Assembly: GCA_018335935.1 (NCBI GenBank)
Contig: JAGXRG010000046.1
Span: 1 to 63,785, forward strand
Source of the DNA: Chitinophagaceae bacterium
Lineage (GTDB): Bacteria > Bacteroidota > Bacteroidia > Chitinophagales > Chitinophagaceae
DNA: 63,785 nt
Reading direction: 5' to 3'
The notes beneath the pieces are model-generated. The model had not been told where the DNA came from, did no database searches, and saw nothing but the letters and a program-made list of their open reading frames with translations. The translations under genes and the position numbers were made by a program. The number at the start of each line of letters is the position of its first letter. Within the stretch, counting starts at the first letter, position 1. Shown in pieces: positions 8,878 through 19,890 of this stretch.

Positions 8878-9927
8878 TTATATACTTACTGGCAAGGTAA
8901 TTTTTGCTTCTACCGTATCAGTATCAATATTTTTTATTTCAAATTTGGCATTTTTACCAAACAATAAATTTAATCTGTTATAGGTGCTGGCTACTCCAAA
9001 ACCATCTGAGTTTACTTCGTCTTCAATTTGACCAGAATTTCTTATCACAAGTTCGTGTTTATCTCCAACAAAATCTGAAATGATATGAATGTTTCCACCT
9101 TCTACTTTTTTACTAATTCCATGTTTAATGGCATTTTCAACTAAGGTTTGCAACATCATAGGAGGTACGGGTTGGTCAAGGGTATCTTCATCAATTTGAT
9201 AAGTAATTTTTAACCTTTTTTCAAATCTAATGAGCTCAAGAGCAAGGTAATCTTTCACAATATTTAATTCTTTTTCTAGAGTAGTGGTTTCCATTTTTTC
9301 AGCCTTCATACTACTTCTTAAAATATTGCTTAATTCTGTAATGGCTGTTCTAGCCCTTTGAGGATCTTCATCTACCAAAGCCCTTATGCTATTCAAAGCA
9401 TTGAAAATAAAATGAGGATTGATGTGAGATTTGATGGTTTTTAGTTCAAGTTCTTTTACTAAGCTTTCTAATCTAATTTTATCAATCATTTGTTCTCTAC
9501 TGCTTTTAGCAAAATGATAGATATAATACAACAGGTTCCAAATGGTTAGAAAAAGAAAACAGCCTAAAGAAACCCTGATGACTTTATTGGTAAACTTTAA
9601 ATCTTTCATTCTATCTCCCCAAATACCAAGCATATTATCTTCTATTAAAACAGATAAAAAAGAATAGAATAAGGAAAAGAAAAAAGTAATGATGAAAAAA
9701 TAAACAATTTGAAGATTTGCTGGTTTTGCTAAAAGCTTACCTTTTTTAATAACAATCCTCATTAAATGAGTAGATAAAATACCTAAAACTGTGTCAAAAA
9801 ATAAACTCGTAAAAAAATGGTCTAATGGTTTGGTTCTAATGGTTAAGTAAAAAAAAGTATAGATAACACAATAAGAACTCCAGCCTCCAATTTGATAAAT
9901 CCAATAAAGAGATAATCTACTTTTCAT
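8878..9927 (-). CDS. LytS/YehU-type membrane histidine kinase
   Basis: A 349-aa sensor kinase with four hydrophobic helices in the first 150 residues and no extracellular sensor domain. The His_kinase signature KSHINPHFIFNALNSIRAL (phospho-His near residue 170) and the HATPase region (PPMMLQTLVENAIKHGISKK, SDGFGVASTYNRLNLLFG) are intact. It pairs with the LytTR regulator just downstream. Signal and targets are unknown. Confidence 0.93.
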   Translation of the reverse strand: MKSRLSLYWIYQIGGWSSYCVIYTFFYLTIRTKPLDHFFTSLFFDTVLGILSTHLMRIVIKKGKLLAKPANLQIVYFFIITFFFSLFYSFLSVLIEDNMLGIWGDRMKDLKFTNKVIRVSLGCFLFLTIWNLLYYIYHFAKSSREQMIDKIRLESLVKELELKTIKSHINPHFIFNALNSIRALVDEDPQRARTAITELSNILRSSMKAEKMETTTLEKELNIVKDYLALELIRFEKRLKITYQIDEDTLDQPVPPMMLQTLVENAIKHGISKKVEGGNIHIISDFVGDKHELVIRNSGQIEDEVNSDGFGVASTYNRLNLLFGKNAKFEIKNIDTDTVEAKITLPVSI

Positions 9928-10037
9928 TACTACAAATTTAAACTGCCCATTCTATCAAAATGCTTTTAAAGATTATGAATGGAATATTTAACTGATGTTT
10001 GGCTACTATTAAGGATTGAAATTTTAAGGTTCAATTT

Positions 10038-10130
10038 AATTTCAGTATTTGGCGTAAAATGCTTCACATTTGCAATCCTTTCTGACAAGAATGCACATTT
10101 ACAGGCTTGTATTATGACAATACTGAAATT
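10038..10130. repeat. 12-bp inverted repeat upstream of groES
   Basis: AATTTCAGTATT at 10038-10049 is the exact inverse of AATACTGAAATT at 10119-10130, with 69 bases between. The pair lies in the 283-bp divergent region between the histidine kinase gene and groES. No CIRCE heat-shock operator is visible, so it is a candidate control element of groESL or of the kinase. Confidence 0.5.
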
Positions 10131-10210
10131 TTGACTAGTAAAAGACTTGTGGCAAAATAGTTGATTCTTAGGGAAAGAAATTATTTATTAACAATAAAAC
10201 ACAATAAAAA

Positions 10211-10495
10211 ATGGCTACAAAGAAGCTAAATGTTACACCTCTTCACGATAGAGTGATTGTAAAACCAGCTGCTGCTGAAACTAAATCTGCTGGTGGAATT
10301 ATTATTCCAGATACTGCTAAAGAAAAACCACAACGTGGTGTTGTATTAGCTGCTGGAACTGGTAAAAAAGATGAACCTATGACTGTTAAAGTTGGAGATG
10401 CCGTTCTTTATGGTAAATATGCTGGAACCGAAATTACAATTGATGGTCAAGATTTATTAATTATGAGAGAATCTGATATTCTAGCAATTGTATAA
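10211..10495 (+). CDS. groES: Co-chaperonin GroES
   Basis: The 94-aa protein has the standard Cpn10 layout: [10 protein letters not shown] at the N-terminus, the mobile loop [19 protein letters not shown], then [15 protein letters not shown] and the closing [13 protein letters not shown]. It caps the GroEL cavity during folding. It is followed after 91 bases by groEL, the usual groESL operon. The spacer contains a short A-rich direct repeat but no gene. Confidence 0.98.
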   Translation: MATKKLNVTPLHDRVIVKPAAAETKSAGGIIIPDTAKEKPQRGVVLAAGTGKKDEPMTVKVGDAVLYGKYAGTEITIDGQDLLIMRESDILAIV

Positions 10496-10583
10496 TCAAA
10501 AAAAGTAAAAAGTAAAAAGTCAAAATCCAAAAGTCTTTGACTTTGCATTTAACATTCAACATTTAAAATTTAAAACAATTTAA

Positions 10584-12227
<1,644 letters not shown>

Positions 12228-12274
12228 TAATTGAGTAGTTAATTGGTTAATTTATTAATCAATCAAAAAATAAA

Positions 12275-12306
12275 AATAGTCCTGAGTTTTTTAGCTCGGG
12301 GCTATT
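12275..12306 (+). terminator. Strong hairpin downstream of groEL (terminator or leader structure)
   Basis: AATAGTCCTGAG and CTCGGGGCTATT form a 12-bp stem (two G-U pairs) around the loop TTTTTTAG, 48 bases after groEL. There is no T-run after it, so it may slow or process the transcript rather than end it. It also sits 40 bases before the start of a small ORF, so it could be its leader structure. Confidence 0.5.
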
Positions 12307-12345
12307 CATTAGTTCTATTATTTAACAATTAAAAATGGAGGTGTT

Positions 12346-12444
12346 ATGAGTAAAAAACTAAAACATTATTATTGTTACTTAAAGAAATTAATGGGATTAA
12401 ACGATGCAGACGATGATATAAATAATCCTTATTGGATATGGTAA
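12346..12444 (+). CDS. Candidate 32-aa small protein
   Basis: ATG at 12346 opens a 32-codon ORF (starts MSKKLKHYYCYLKKLMG, ends NNPYWIW). It has a GGAGGTG Shine-Dalgarno at 12337-12343, unusual in Bacteroidota, where such sites are rare. The GGAGG is inside a 4-codon ORF (ATG at 12335) whose TGA overlaps the ATG of the longer ORF. A clean terminator follows 7 bases after the stop. The peptide has a basic, aromatic N-terminal half and an acidic middle (NDADDDINN), and no signal or membrane segment. I do not recognise it; function unknown. Confidence 0.6.
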   Translation: MSKKLKHYYCYLKKLMGLNDADDDINNPYWIW

Positions 12445-12450
12445 GTTAAA

Positions 12451-12475
12451 AGGCTAGAATTTTCTAGCCTTTTTT
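12451..12475 (+). terminator. Intrinsic terminator after the small ORF
   Basis: AGGCTAGAA/TTCTAGCCT makes a 9-bp stem with a 2-base loop, followed by six T. It separates the groESL/small-ORF transcript from glyA. Confidence 0.85.
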
Positions 12476-12511
12476 GTTGGCTTCAATTCTTTAAATAAAC
12501 TTACTAACTAC

Positions 12512-12519
12512 TATTTTTG
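12512..12519 (+). promoter_or_regulatory. Candidate -7 element of glyA
   Basis: TATTTTTG fits TAnnTTTG. Its last base is the G of an in-frame GTG at 12519, so a transcript started from here would begin after that GTG. This favours the ATG at 12537 as the glyA start. Confidence 0.4.
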
Positions 12520-12536
12520 TGGCAAATCATCATTAC

Positions 12537-13814
12537 ATGCAAAGAGATACGGTAATCTTTAATTTAATACAACAAGAATTAGAACGTCAGAGAAGAGGAA
12601 TAGAACTTATAGCTTCAGAAAACTTTACTTCCATGCAAGTTATGCAAGCCATGGGAAATGTAATGACTAATAAATATGCTGAAGGATATCCTGGAAGAAG
12701 ATATTATGGAGGTTGTGAAATTGTAGATCAAACTGAGCAAATAGCCATTGATCGTTTAAAACAAATTTTTAATATTGAATATGCTAATGTGCAACCTCAT
12801 AGTGGTGCACAAGCTAATGCTGCATTAATGTTGGCCATTTTGCAACCTGGAGATGCAATTCTTGGTTTAGATTTAAGTATGGGTGGGCATTTAACTCATG
12901 GCAGTGCAGTAAACTTTAGTGGTAAATTATATCAACCTCATTTTTATGGAGTAGAAAAAGAAACAGGATTGATTGATTATAACATGTTAGAAGCTCAAGC
13001 CAGAAAAGTAAAGCCTAAACTTATTATTTGTGGTGCAAGTGCTTATAGTAGAGATATTGATTATAAAAGAATCAGAAATGTTGCTAATGAAATAGGGGCA
13101 TTGGTTCTTGCTGATATTGCTCATCCTGCTGGTTTAATTGCCAAAGGATTATTGAGTAGTCCATTTGAATATTGTCATTTTGTAACTTCTACCACTCATA
13201 AAACATTAAGAGGCCCAAGAGGAGGTGTGATTATGATGGGAAAAGATTTTGAAAATCCTTTTGGTCAAACCGATAACAAAGGCAATATTAAAATGATGAG
13301 CAACCTAATTGATATGGCTGTTTTTCCAGGAACTCAAGGCGGTCCTTTAGAACATGTTATTGCAGCAAAAGCTATTGCATTTGGTGAAATTTTGTCTGAT
13401 GAGTTTACAGTTTATATGAAACAAGTGAAGCAAAATGCACAAGTAATGGCACAAGAGTTTGTAAGCTTAGGGTATAACATTATTAGTGGAGGAACAGATA
13501 ATCACTTAATGTTAATTGATTTAAGAAATAAAGATATTAGTGGTAAAAAAGCTGAGCGTGTTTTAGGTGAAGCTGATATTACTGCCAATAAGAATATGGT
13601 TCCGTTTGATGATAAAAGTGCATTTATAACTAGTGGTATTCGTTTTGGAGTTGCAGCTATTACAACAAGGGGTATGAAAGAAAATGACATGAAGTTTGTT
13701 GTGTCTGTAATTGATAAAGTGATCACCCAATCAGATGATTCTTCTGTTATTGCTAAAGTAAAAGCTGAGGTTAATGATTATATGGCTCAGTTTAAACTTT
13801 ATCCAGAGTGGTAA
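12537..13814 (+). CDS. glyA: Serine hydroxymethyltransferase
   Basis: PLP enzyme that converts serine and THF to glycine and 5,10-methylene-THF. From the ATG at 12537 it has 425 residues beginning [11 protein letters not shown], the conserved family start; a GTG six codons upstream is the alternative. Visible motifs are [27 protein letters not shown], the PLP-lysine segment [13 protein letters not shown] near residue 230, and the C-terminal [11 protein letters not shown]. Length is typical. It is followed 18 bases later by the DUF4293 gene. Confidence 0.97.
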   Translation: MQRDTVIFNLIQQELERQRRGIELIASENFTSMQVMQAMGNVMTNKYAEGYPGRRYYGGCEIVDQTEQIAIDRLKQIFNIEYANVQPHSGAQANAALMLAILQPGDAILGLDLSMGGHLTHGSAVNFSGKLYQPHFYGVEKETGLIDYNMLEAQARKVKPKLIICGASAYSRDIDYKRIRNVANEIGALVLADIAHPAGLIAKGLLSSPFEYCHFVTSTTHKTLRGPRGGVIMMGKDFENPFGQTDNKGNIKMMSNLIDMAVFPGTQGGPLEHVIAAKAIAFGEILSDEFTVYMKQVKQNAQVMAQEFVSLGYNIISGGTDNHLMLIDLRNKDISGKKAERVLGEADITANKNMVPFDDKSAFITSGIRFGVAAITTRGMKENDMKFVVSVIDKVITQSDDSSVIAKVKAEVNDYMAQFKLYPEW

Positions 13815-13832
13815 TTTTAAAATAAAATTCTA

Positions 13833-14252
13833 ATGATTCAAAGAAAACAAAGTCTGTGGTTTTTATTAAGTGCAATAGCTTCTTTCTGCTCTATTGCTTT
13901 TCCTTTTTACACTGGAAATAAAATGGGTAGTGATTTAAGTAAGAACTATAATATTTTAAATGCACAATTAGTTTTACCCATTTTAATGTTAACCATTGTT
14001 ATAGCAACAGCTTCTCTAATTATCATTTTTTTATATAAAGAAAGAAAAAAGCAAATGTTGTTTACTTTTCTAAATCTCTTGCTCTCTATTTTATTAATTT
14101 TTCTTTATTATTCTGAAACAAAAAAATTTGTTGATGGAACTTTAAGTATGAGTGCTATACTTGTTTTTGTTAATCCAATTGCTTTAATCTTTGCTTTTGT
14201 AGGCATTTTTAATGACGAAAAACTCATTAAAAGTGTAGATAGAATTAGGTGA
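13833..14252 (+). CDS. DUF4293 membrane protein
   Basis: A 139-aa protein beginning MIQRKQSLWFLLSAI, the typical start of the Bacteroidota DUF4293 family, with four transmembrane helices (about 8-24, 43-63, 72-89 and 103-121) and a short basic tail. Function is unknown. It follows glyA closely and is probably co-transcribed. Confidence 0.8.
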   Translation: MIQRKQSLWFLLSAIASFCSIAFPFYTGNKMGSDLSKNYNILNAQLVLPILMLTIVIATASLIIIFLYKERKKQMLFTFLNLLLSILLIFLYYSETKKFVDGTLSMSAILVFVNPIALIFAFVGIFNDEKLIKSVDRIR

Positions 14253-14434
14253 TAACTTAATGCGATTAAGTCTTTATCTCATTAAATTTTTCTACTTATA
14301 TAATATTTCCATAACTTAGTGATTCATTAAAGTTAGAAAAAACAGTAACCCCAGGTTATTTAAACTCTTTATTTAAGGGATATTCTGTTTCGGCTTGGAT
14401 GAGTAATTTTATAAACTACTTGTACCCGAGAATC

Positions 14435-15079
14435 ATGAAAACAACACTAATTAAGATTTGTATTGTATCATTTCTTTTTTTAACAATAGCTTGTTCAAAT
14501 AAAGCTTTTGTTCATTCAGATTTTGAAAATGAAGACGAAAATTATCTTAAAGCTACTACTAAAAATAAAATAATTAATCAAAACACAAGTAATACATCAA
14601 GCCAAAAAGCCAATAATGTTATTGCTATCAGTACATCAGGAGATAATTCTGCAACGGCTTATGCAAGTGCATCTGCAAATATTGTAAGTCCTGCCATACT
14701 TAAGAAAACAAACGATATTATTTTTAATAATATCGAAATTAATAATTTATCAAAAAAAGATGTTGTGGTTAAAAGTTTTGGAGCAGATTACAAAAGCATC
14801 GCAGTTCCAACAATGTATAGTCAACGAGCAACAGAATTAGCCGAATTTACTTTTGATACTCCACTTCATACTGTATTTGATATTTCAATGTCTAGTATTG
14901 TTACTTTGCAAAAGATGGATAGTTATGAAACAGTATTAGCTAAACTGAGTTTTAAAGAATCATTAATTTCATTAACCCAACATCAATTCTTAATTGATGG
15001 TTTAGTATATGTTAATGCACTATCACCATCGGGCCAATATATTTCAAAAGATTGCAGTATTACTTTACACCTAAACTAG
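14435..15079 (+). CDS. Putative lipoprotein with DUF4402-like segment
   Basis: The frame opens at 14399, but the ATG at 14435 gives a proper lipoprotein signal (MKTTLIKICIVSFLFLTIAC, Cys at 20), so that start is preferred; the product is 214 aa. The stretch ATAYASASANIVSPAILKKT resembles the ATASATIVTPI opening strand of DUF4402 proteins, two of which are encoded next door on the opposite strand. It may be an anchored or tip subunit of the same surface fibre. Its stop overlaps that of the chaperone gene by 4 nt. The family link is inference. Confidence 0.65.
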   Translation: MKTTLIKICIVSFLFLTIACSNKAFVHSDFENEDENYLKATTKNKIINQNTSNTSSQKANNVIAISTSGDNSATAYASASANIVSPAILKKTNDIIFNNIEINNLSKKDVVVKSFGADYKSIAVPTMYSQRATELAEFTFDTPLHTVFDISMSSIVTLQKMDSYETVLAKLSFKESLISLTQHQFLIDGLVYVNALSPSGQYISKDCSITLHLN

Positions 15080-15918
15080 TTCAATTTTAAAGAAGATTCT
15101 GCCAATACTAAAGATTGATTTGCTTGATCGGTATAAGTAATTTCAAGTGAACCTGATTTCCAATCTAAAGTTTTATTATTATCTAATTTCAAAATTAAAT
15201 TTCTAGCACTGTTAGGGGTATAAACAGCCAAACCTTTTAATAGACCAACTCTTGTTATAGCACCTGAATTAGATTTATAGTTAATATTAATATCTCCATA
15301 TGAGGATATATTTCCTTTTCTATTCAATCTAAGTCTTAAAATAGGTTCTTGTTCTTCATTAAAAGCAAAACTTAGATCCGAAATATTAATTTTTAAATCT
15401 GGTATTCCCCTTCTAATTATAACAGGAAGAGTTAATCCAAAAATGGGTGTAATTTTTACTGATATGCCATCTTCTTTTTGTTGAGCTTCTTCACCCAGTG
15501 CTCTATTATTATTCGGAATACCTCTAAAATACATGTGAGATCTGTATTCGCCATCTTGCATCTCATTGGTTTTTATTAATTGTACTTTAACAGATTGTGC
15601 TTCGTTTGGAGCCAAGGTTACACTTCTTGGGAAAAATCTTAAATAATTGCTAGCAGTTTGTAAGGTAGAATCTGGTTGACTTACTTGCTCAAAAGTTCCA
15701 TCTTCTTTCATTCTAATTTGAATAAATGATATTACATAAGAAGCTGTATCTGTACCTGTATTGGCCAAATTAAGTTCTTCAGATCGCTTATTCCCTTCAA
15801 AAACTACTCTTTTAGGTGTAACAAGTAAATTTCCCTGAGCTGAAACCTGTTCAAGAAAAAAAGCGAAAGTAATAAAAGCAATAAGTAATATTTTTTGTAA
15901 GAATGGTTTTGTTTTCAT
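15076..15918 (-). CDS. Periplasmic pilus chaperone, PapD-like
   Basis: A 280-aa exported protein (signal peptide ending near residue 27). It opens with LLVTPKRVVFEGNKRSEELNLANTG and continues with FLRFFPRSVTLAPNEAQSVKVQL, the G1-strand pattern of PapD/alpha-type fimbrial chaperones that donate a strand to pilin subunits. The second domain (about 160-280) is the smaller beta-sandwich. It is the last gene of a minus-strand cluster with a usher and two DUF4402 proteins, which supports a chaperone-usher role. Confidence 0.75.
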   Translation of the reverse strand: MKTKPFLQKILLIAFITFAFFLEQVSAQGNLLVTPKRVVFEGNKRSEELNLANTGTDTASYVISFIQIRMKEDGTFEQVSQPDSTLQTASNYLRFFPRSVTLAPNEAQSVKVQLIKTNEMQDGEYRSHMYFRGIPNNNRALGEEAQQKEDGISVKITPIFGLTLPVIIRRGIPDLKINISDLSFAFNEEQEPILRLRLNRKGNISSYGDININYKSNSGAITRVGLLKGLAVYTPNSARNLILKLDNNKTLDWKSGSLEITYTDQANQSLVLAESSLKLN

Positions 15919-15974
15919 CTGCTGATTTTACTATTTAGTTGAGTTATATAATTATTTAAAGTAAAGAGTTTATT

Positions 15975-16499
15975 TTAATTATAATTTACTGTTACATTGA
16001 ATGGTGTAGCAGTAGTGTAACTTCCAGAAGGCTGATTGGCATTAATAGCTAAAGTAGCTCCCACATTAAAAGTTTGTGTACCCGGACTACCGGCAGATAA
16101 TGATCCTGCAGTTGTACCAATACTGCATGTAAAACTAGTTGCATTCATTGAATTAGCCCCCGAGGACAATACAACTGATGAAGATGGTAATGTAATATCA
16201 TAAGTGTAATTTCCTTGACCAGAAACAGTAAACTGTGCTGCAGTTACAGTACCTGTAATAATGGGTAAGGTTATGCCACCAGTTTTGGTTCTTGTGCCAT
16301 TTGGATCTAATATTACAGTTCCACCACTACTTGTTACTGATATGTTTCCAAAATTCATATCAATATTTTTAGTAATGCTAATAGGTGTTACAATTGTAGC
16401 TGTAGCTGTTGCACTTGCAGTGGCTTGAGCAAAGGAATAATTTATGGACAAATAGACCATAATTATACTTGTTAGCGTTTTTATTAAATAATTCATATC
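15975..16499 (-). CDS. DUF4402 protein, probable fibre subunit
   Basis: The open frame begins at 16538, inside the usher gene, but the ATG at 16499 gives a compact signal peptide (MNYLIKTLTSIIMVYLSINY) and lies just after the usher stop, so it is preferred; product 174 aa. The mature part has the DUF4402 pattern: ATATIVTPISITKNIDMNFG, GTVILDPNGTRTKTGGI, then a series of beta strands with a final TPFNVTVNYN. Such all-beta proteins are plausible donor-strand pilins. Placed between usher and chaperone genes. Confidence 0.75.
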   Translation of the reverse strand, partial: DMNYLIKTLTSIIMVYLSINYSFAQATASATATATIVTPISITKNIDMNFGNISVTSSGGTVILDPNGTRTKTGGITLPIITGTVTAAQFTVSGQGNYTYDITLPSSSVVLSSGANSMNATSFTCSIGTTAGSLSAGSPGTQTFNVGATLAINANQPSGSYTTATPFNVTVNYN

Positions 16500-16506
16500 A
16501 ATATTT

Positions 16507-19119
16507 TTATTCATTCTTAGAATTTTCAATAGCTTCAATTTGAAATTTCACCCCATCTACAATATCACCATCTTTAGAAGGTTTAATTTTGAAATACATT
16601 TTTTCAGTTGTGTTTTTAAACTTCAACTTTAAAAGTTGGGCCTCATCTAAATCGGCATAATATTCTCCTGGTTTTAAACCCAAATAACTAAAATAGCCAT
16701 CTGCTTCTGAAAGTACTTTATTTATAAAGTTTCCATCATTATCAAAAATGTTAATGAGTATTCTACCAATACCTTTATTCCCTTCATGATTTTTTAACCA
16801 AACCTTTCCAGAAATTTCTCCCATAATAGAAATGGGTACATGTATGAGTTTAAGATGATTGGGCTCTACAGTTACTTTTATAGATGGCTTTAAAATTCTC
16901 CAAGCAATATTGTAAAAACCATCTTTGTCAAGATCAATATAATAAGCGTTATAAGCTTCGAGACCAACTACACTATAGCTAGAATCTTTTAAGTTTAATT
17001 GCATTCTTCCTCCATTGATTTTAACTCCTAGATCGTAATATTTTTGCTCACCTTCATCTTTAATACCATTTCCGTTAACATCTAAAAAAGGTTGAATAAT
17101 AAAACCGCCTCTACCAACATTATTTAAATTTGAAGTAATAAATGATTTTGTTTTTTGATTATATAATAATGAACCATTCATGGCTTGCGTAATGGTTGTA
17201 GTTTCATTAGCTCTTCTTCCAAAAAATGAAAATTGTGCAAAAGAAAAATTATACCTAAAGCCAAGGCTATAAAAATTGGCTTGACGTAATAAATCACGTT
17301 CAAATGTAAAATTTACGAAACCTCTGTTTCCTATATTTTTCTCAACTTCGGTTCTAACACGCAAAAAGTTTTTTTGTATATAATCATATTGTACTAAAGG
17401 AGTAAGTCTAATACCTTTAGGCAAACGAGTTGTTATAGAGAGGTTAGAATTAATAATCTTTTCACTAGGGTCACTAAAAGTCATGTTAGTTGTTAAATTA
17501 ACACTAAGGTTCGAAATAATGCCAGATAACATTAATTCACTTGCATTGAAAGTGCTTGTTGGCAATACCAACTGATTAATGGTAAGTCTAGAGAATAATG
17601 AAAACGTTTTTGTTCGTATAGGAAAAATAGCTACAAGTTTTCTTTCTTCTAAAAAATTATTAGAGGAATTTTTACCTGAGCGAATTGCAGTTTGATTTTT
17701 ATCGTATTTAGCATAGTTTAATTCTATTCTCACATTTGAAGGAAGGGTATAAGTTAAAATACCCCTTGAAATAACATCTTTTACATGTTCTCCATTAAAT
17801 AGTAAATTAGATCCTAATCTTATTGATGCATTTACAAATGGCATTGGCTTGCCTTTATTAACAGTTGACAAATATTCAACTCCTCCACCAAAAGTGATGG
17901 TTTTATTTAAACCATAATTAATTGCTGCTCTTGTAAATTTACTTTGCTCATCATCTTGAACAATACCACTGGTAATGGTATATTCATATTGATTTTTGGG
18001 TAAAAAATTGAAAGGTATAAGTATTTGTTGTTCGCTAGTTCTTACTTCACCCCAAGGGCCATAATATTTTAATTTAACATCAGAATTCCCGTACACTAAA
18101 GGCACGTCGAAACTAAAAAAACCAGAAGCATCTGCTTTTGTATAATTTACCAAAACATTGTTTACATAAAGCTCAACAGTCCAGTCTGGTTCAGTTTTAT
18201 CGCTTATAATATATGAGCCAAAAGATCTCCTAAAAGTTGATGGAGTATTTGTGATCTGGATTCCATTAATAGGAGCATATAAGGTTGAGGCTGATTGAGT
18301 AAAAATAGTACCTAAACTAAGTTGCCTTAATGGTGTAAAATCATTATTTACTAATCGCCATCTGTAAAATTGTTCTTGTGCTCTAATAGGAACATTGGAG
18401 TTTGCATTAAGATAAACATTGGTTTCACCACCTAAAATAACGGCTCCTAGTCCAAAATTAACTCTAACATTAGTAGAAGAACCAGCATTTTGATTTGAAA
18501 ATACTGCCCAATCTGCCATACCTAATTGAAATAATGGAAATGATCTTTTGATAGTTGTATCAACTTTCTTTTCGCCTTGTATTCTATTCAGGTTTTGTCG
18601 GAATGTGATTTGTTGTATTTCCTTAATTGCAGGTAATTCAATTTTAGTGCTCATATTAACCGAAAGTGACCTAAAATTGAAATCACAATCTAAACCAAAC
18701 ACAGAAGAAAAGTATTCGAGCTTTAAATATATACTGGTTTCAGTCTTTATTAAATCTGATGGATCTAATTGAATAATTTTGTCTTTTAGTTGAATGGTAT
18801 TTTTGTACTTATCAATTGTGTAATTATTATCAGGAGAAATGAAAAAACCTTCAATATGGTCTAGCTCTAAAGAAAGGTTGGCTTTAATCTTCAGGAAATC
18901 GAAAATTTCTTTAACAGGCAAATATGCTAGTTTATTATTAATAACTATTGGTATTTCAGTTAAACCAATTTTTTGTACATTTAAGCTAACTACAATCTCA
19001 TCATAATTATCATTGCTTTGAGCATAAGTACTTTGATTATTTAAACAAAATAAAAAAACAACCAGCAAAGTTGCAATCCCGCTTTTGAAAAATTTGATAT
19101 GTTGATTATGCTGTAACAA
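16507..19119 (-). CDS. Outer-membrane usher-like protein
   Basis: An 870-aa exported protein. After the signal peptide, residues about 40-160 form a beta-rich N-terminal region (IPIVINNKLAYLPVKEIFDF). From about 190 the sequence is a series of alternating beta strands as in a large barrel. A plug-like segment shows DWTVELYVNNVLVNYTKADASGFF and LKYYGPWGEVRTSEQQI, the pattern of fimbrial ushers. Near the C-terminus DVNGNGIKDEGEQKY is a Ca-binding-like loop, followed by a CarboxypepD_reg-like beta-sandwich (ISGKVWLKNHEGN). It should translocate the neighbouring DUF4402 subunits. Confidence 0.7.
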   Translation of the reverse strand: MLQHNQHIKFFKSGIATLLVVFLFCLNNQSTYAQSNDNYDEIVVSLNVQKIGLTEIPIVINNKLAYLPVKEIFDFLKIKANLSLELDHIEGFFISPDNNYTIDKYKNTIQLKDKIIQLDPSDLIKTETSIYLKLEYFSSVFGLDCDFNFRSLSVNMSTKIELPAIKEIQQITFRQNLNRIQGEKKVDTTIKRSFPLFQLGMADWAVFSNQNAGSSTNVRVNFGLGAVILGGETNVYLNANSNVPIRAQEQFYRWRLVNNDFTPLRQLSLGTIFTQSASTLYAPINGIQITNTPSTFRRSFGSYIISDKTEPDWTVELYVNNVLVNYTKADASGFFSFDVPLVYGNSDVKLKYYGPWGEVRTSEQQILIPFNFLPKNQYEYTITSGIVQDDEQSKFTRAAINYGLNKTITFGGGVEYLSTVNKGKPMPFVNASIRLGSNLLFNGEHVKDVISRGILTYTLPSNVRIELNYAKYDKNQTAIRSGKNSSNNFLEERKLVAIFPIRTKTFSLFSRLTINQLVLPTSTFNASELMLSGIISNLSVNLTTNMTFSDPSEKIINSNLSITTRLPKGIRLTPLVQYDYIQKNFLRVRTEVEKNIGNRGFVNFTFERDLLRQANFYSLGFRYNFSFAQFSFFGRRANETTTITQAMNGSLLYNQKTKSFITSNLNNVGRGGFIIQPFLDVNGNGIKDEGEQKYYDLGVKINGGRMQLNLKDSSYSVVGLEAYNAYYIDLDKDGFYNIAWRILKPSIKVTVEPNHLKLIHVPISIMGEISGKVWLKNHEGNKGIGRILINIFDNDGNFINKVLSEADGYFSYLGLKPGEYYADLDEAQLLKLKFKNTTEKMYFKIKPSKDGDIVDGVKFQIEAIENSKNE

Positions 19120-19128
19120 TTTTGTTTT

Positions 19129-19647
19129 TTATTCCTGATTAAATGTTAAGAAAAAAGTGCCACTATAATTACCTGGAGGTGCAGCTGCAATTGGACCAAT
19201 AGTTAATGCCCCACCAATATTAATTTGTGTTCTATTGGGTGGTGTTGCATAATTAATAAAGGGAGTAGTAGGATCTGAGCCACCAATATTTAAAGTAATA
19301 CTGCCACCATTACTTCCATTTAAAATAACAGGTGGTCCATACAATATTGAAATTATATTACCCGGTGGACTTTCCACATCAAAAATGGCATAATAGAATT
19401 GATACCCTAAACTTAAAGGAATAATATCACCAGTAGCCACACGTGCACCAGATGGTGAAATGCTAATAGTACCTCCATTATTGCCTCTTGTAAAGGCACC
19501 AAAACTTAGATTCTGAATTGTATATACAATTATACCACCAGGATCTTTTGGGACACTGTCTGTAGGTGTTTGAGCATGGCCAACAACAGCAAAAGCACTC
19601 AAACTGAATGCTAAAAAAAATATATAAAAATTTCCCCCTTTCTTCAT
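19129..19647 (-). CDS. DUF4402-like protein, probable fibre subunit
   Basis: A 172-aa secreted protein (signal peptide MKKGGNFYIFFLAFSLSAFA). The mature region shows LSFGAFTRGNNGGTISISPSGARVATGDI-type strands in the same order as the other DUF4402 protein in the cluster, and ends YSGTFFLTFNQE. It starts the four-gene minus-strand cluster, 9 bases ahead of the usher start, so it is probably the first gene of the operon and a major subunit. Confidence 0.7.
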   Translation of the reverse strand: MKKGGNFYIFFLAFSLSAFAVVGHAQTPTDSVPKDPGGIIVYTIQNLSFGAFTRGNNGGTISISPSGARVATGDIIPLSLGYQFYYAIFDVESPPGNIISILYGPPVILNGSNGGSITLNIGGSDPTTPFINYATPPNRTQINIGGALTIGPIAAAPPGNYSGTFFLTFNQE

Positions 19648-19890
19648 AAAGAATGGATATTGAAAAACCTATTCTTTATTATTCTTAGTTCTTCATAACA
19701 GGTTTTGATTCAGTTTAAAATATAATTCTACAATATGCTTGCTTCAACTTTAATAACGAAATTTTAGATGCTGTATTATGTTTAGAACAAATTCTATACA
19801 TATTGTTAATTTCAGACTTTAAAATCCAAATCAATTTGTTCCTCGTATATAAACTGAAACAAATTATAAAAATTTAAAAACAAACAAATT

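Noticed and set aside
12519..12536. GTG start of glyA
   Set aside because: It overlaps the -7-like element and adds six residues absent from the conserved MQRD start.
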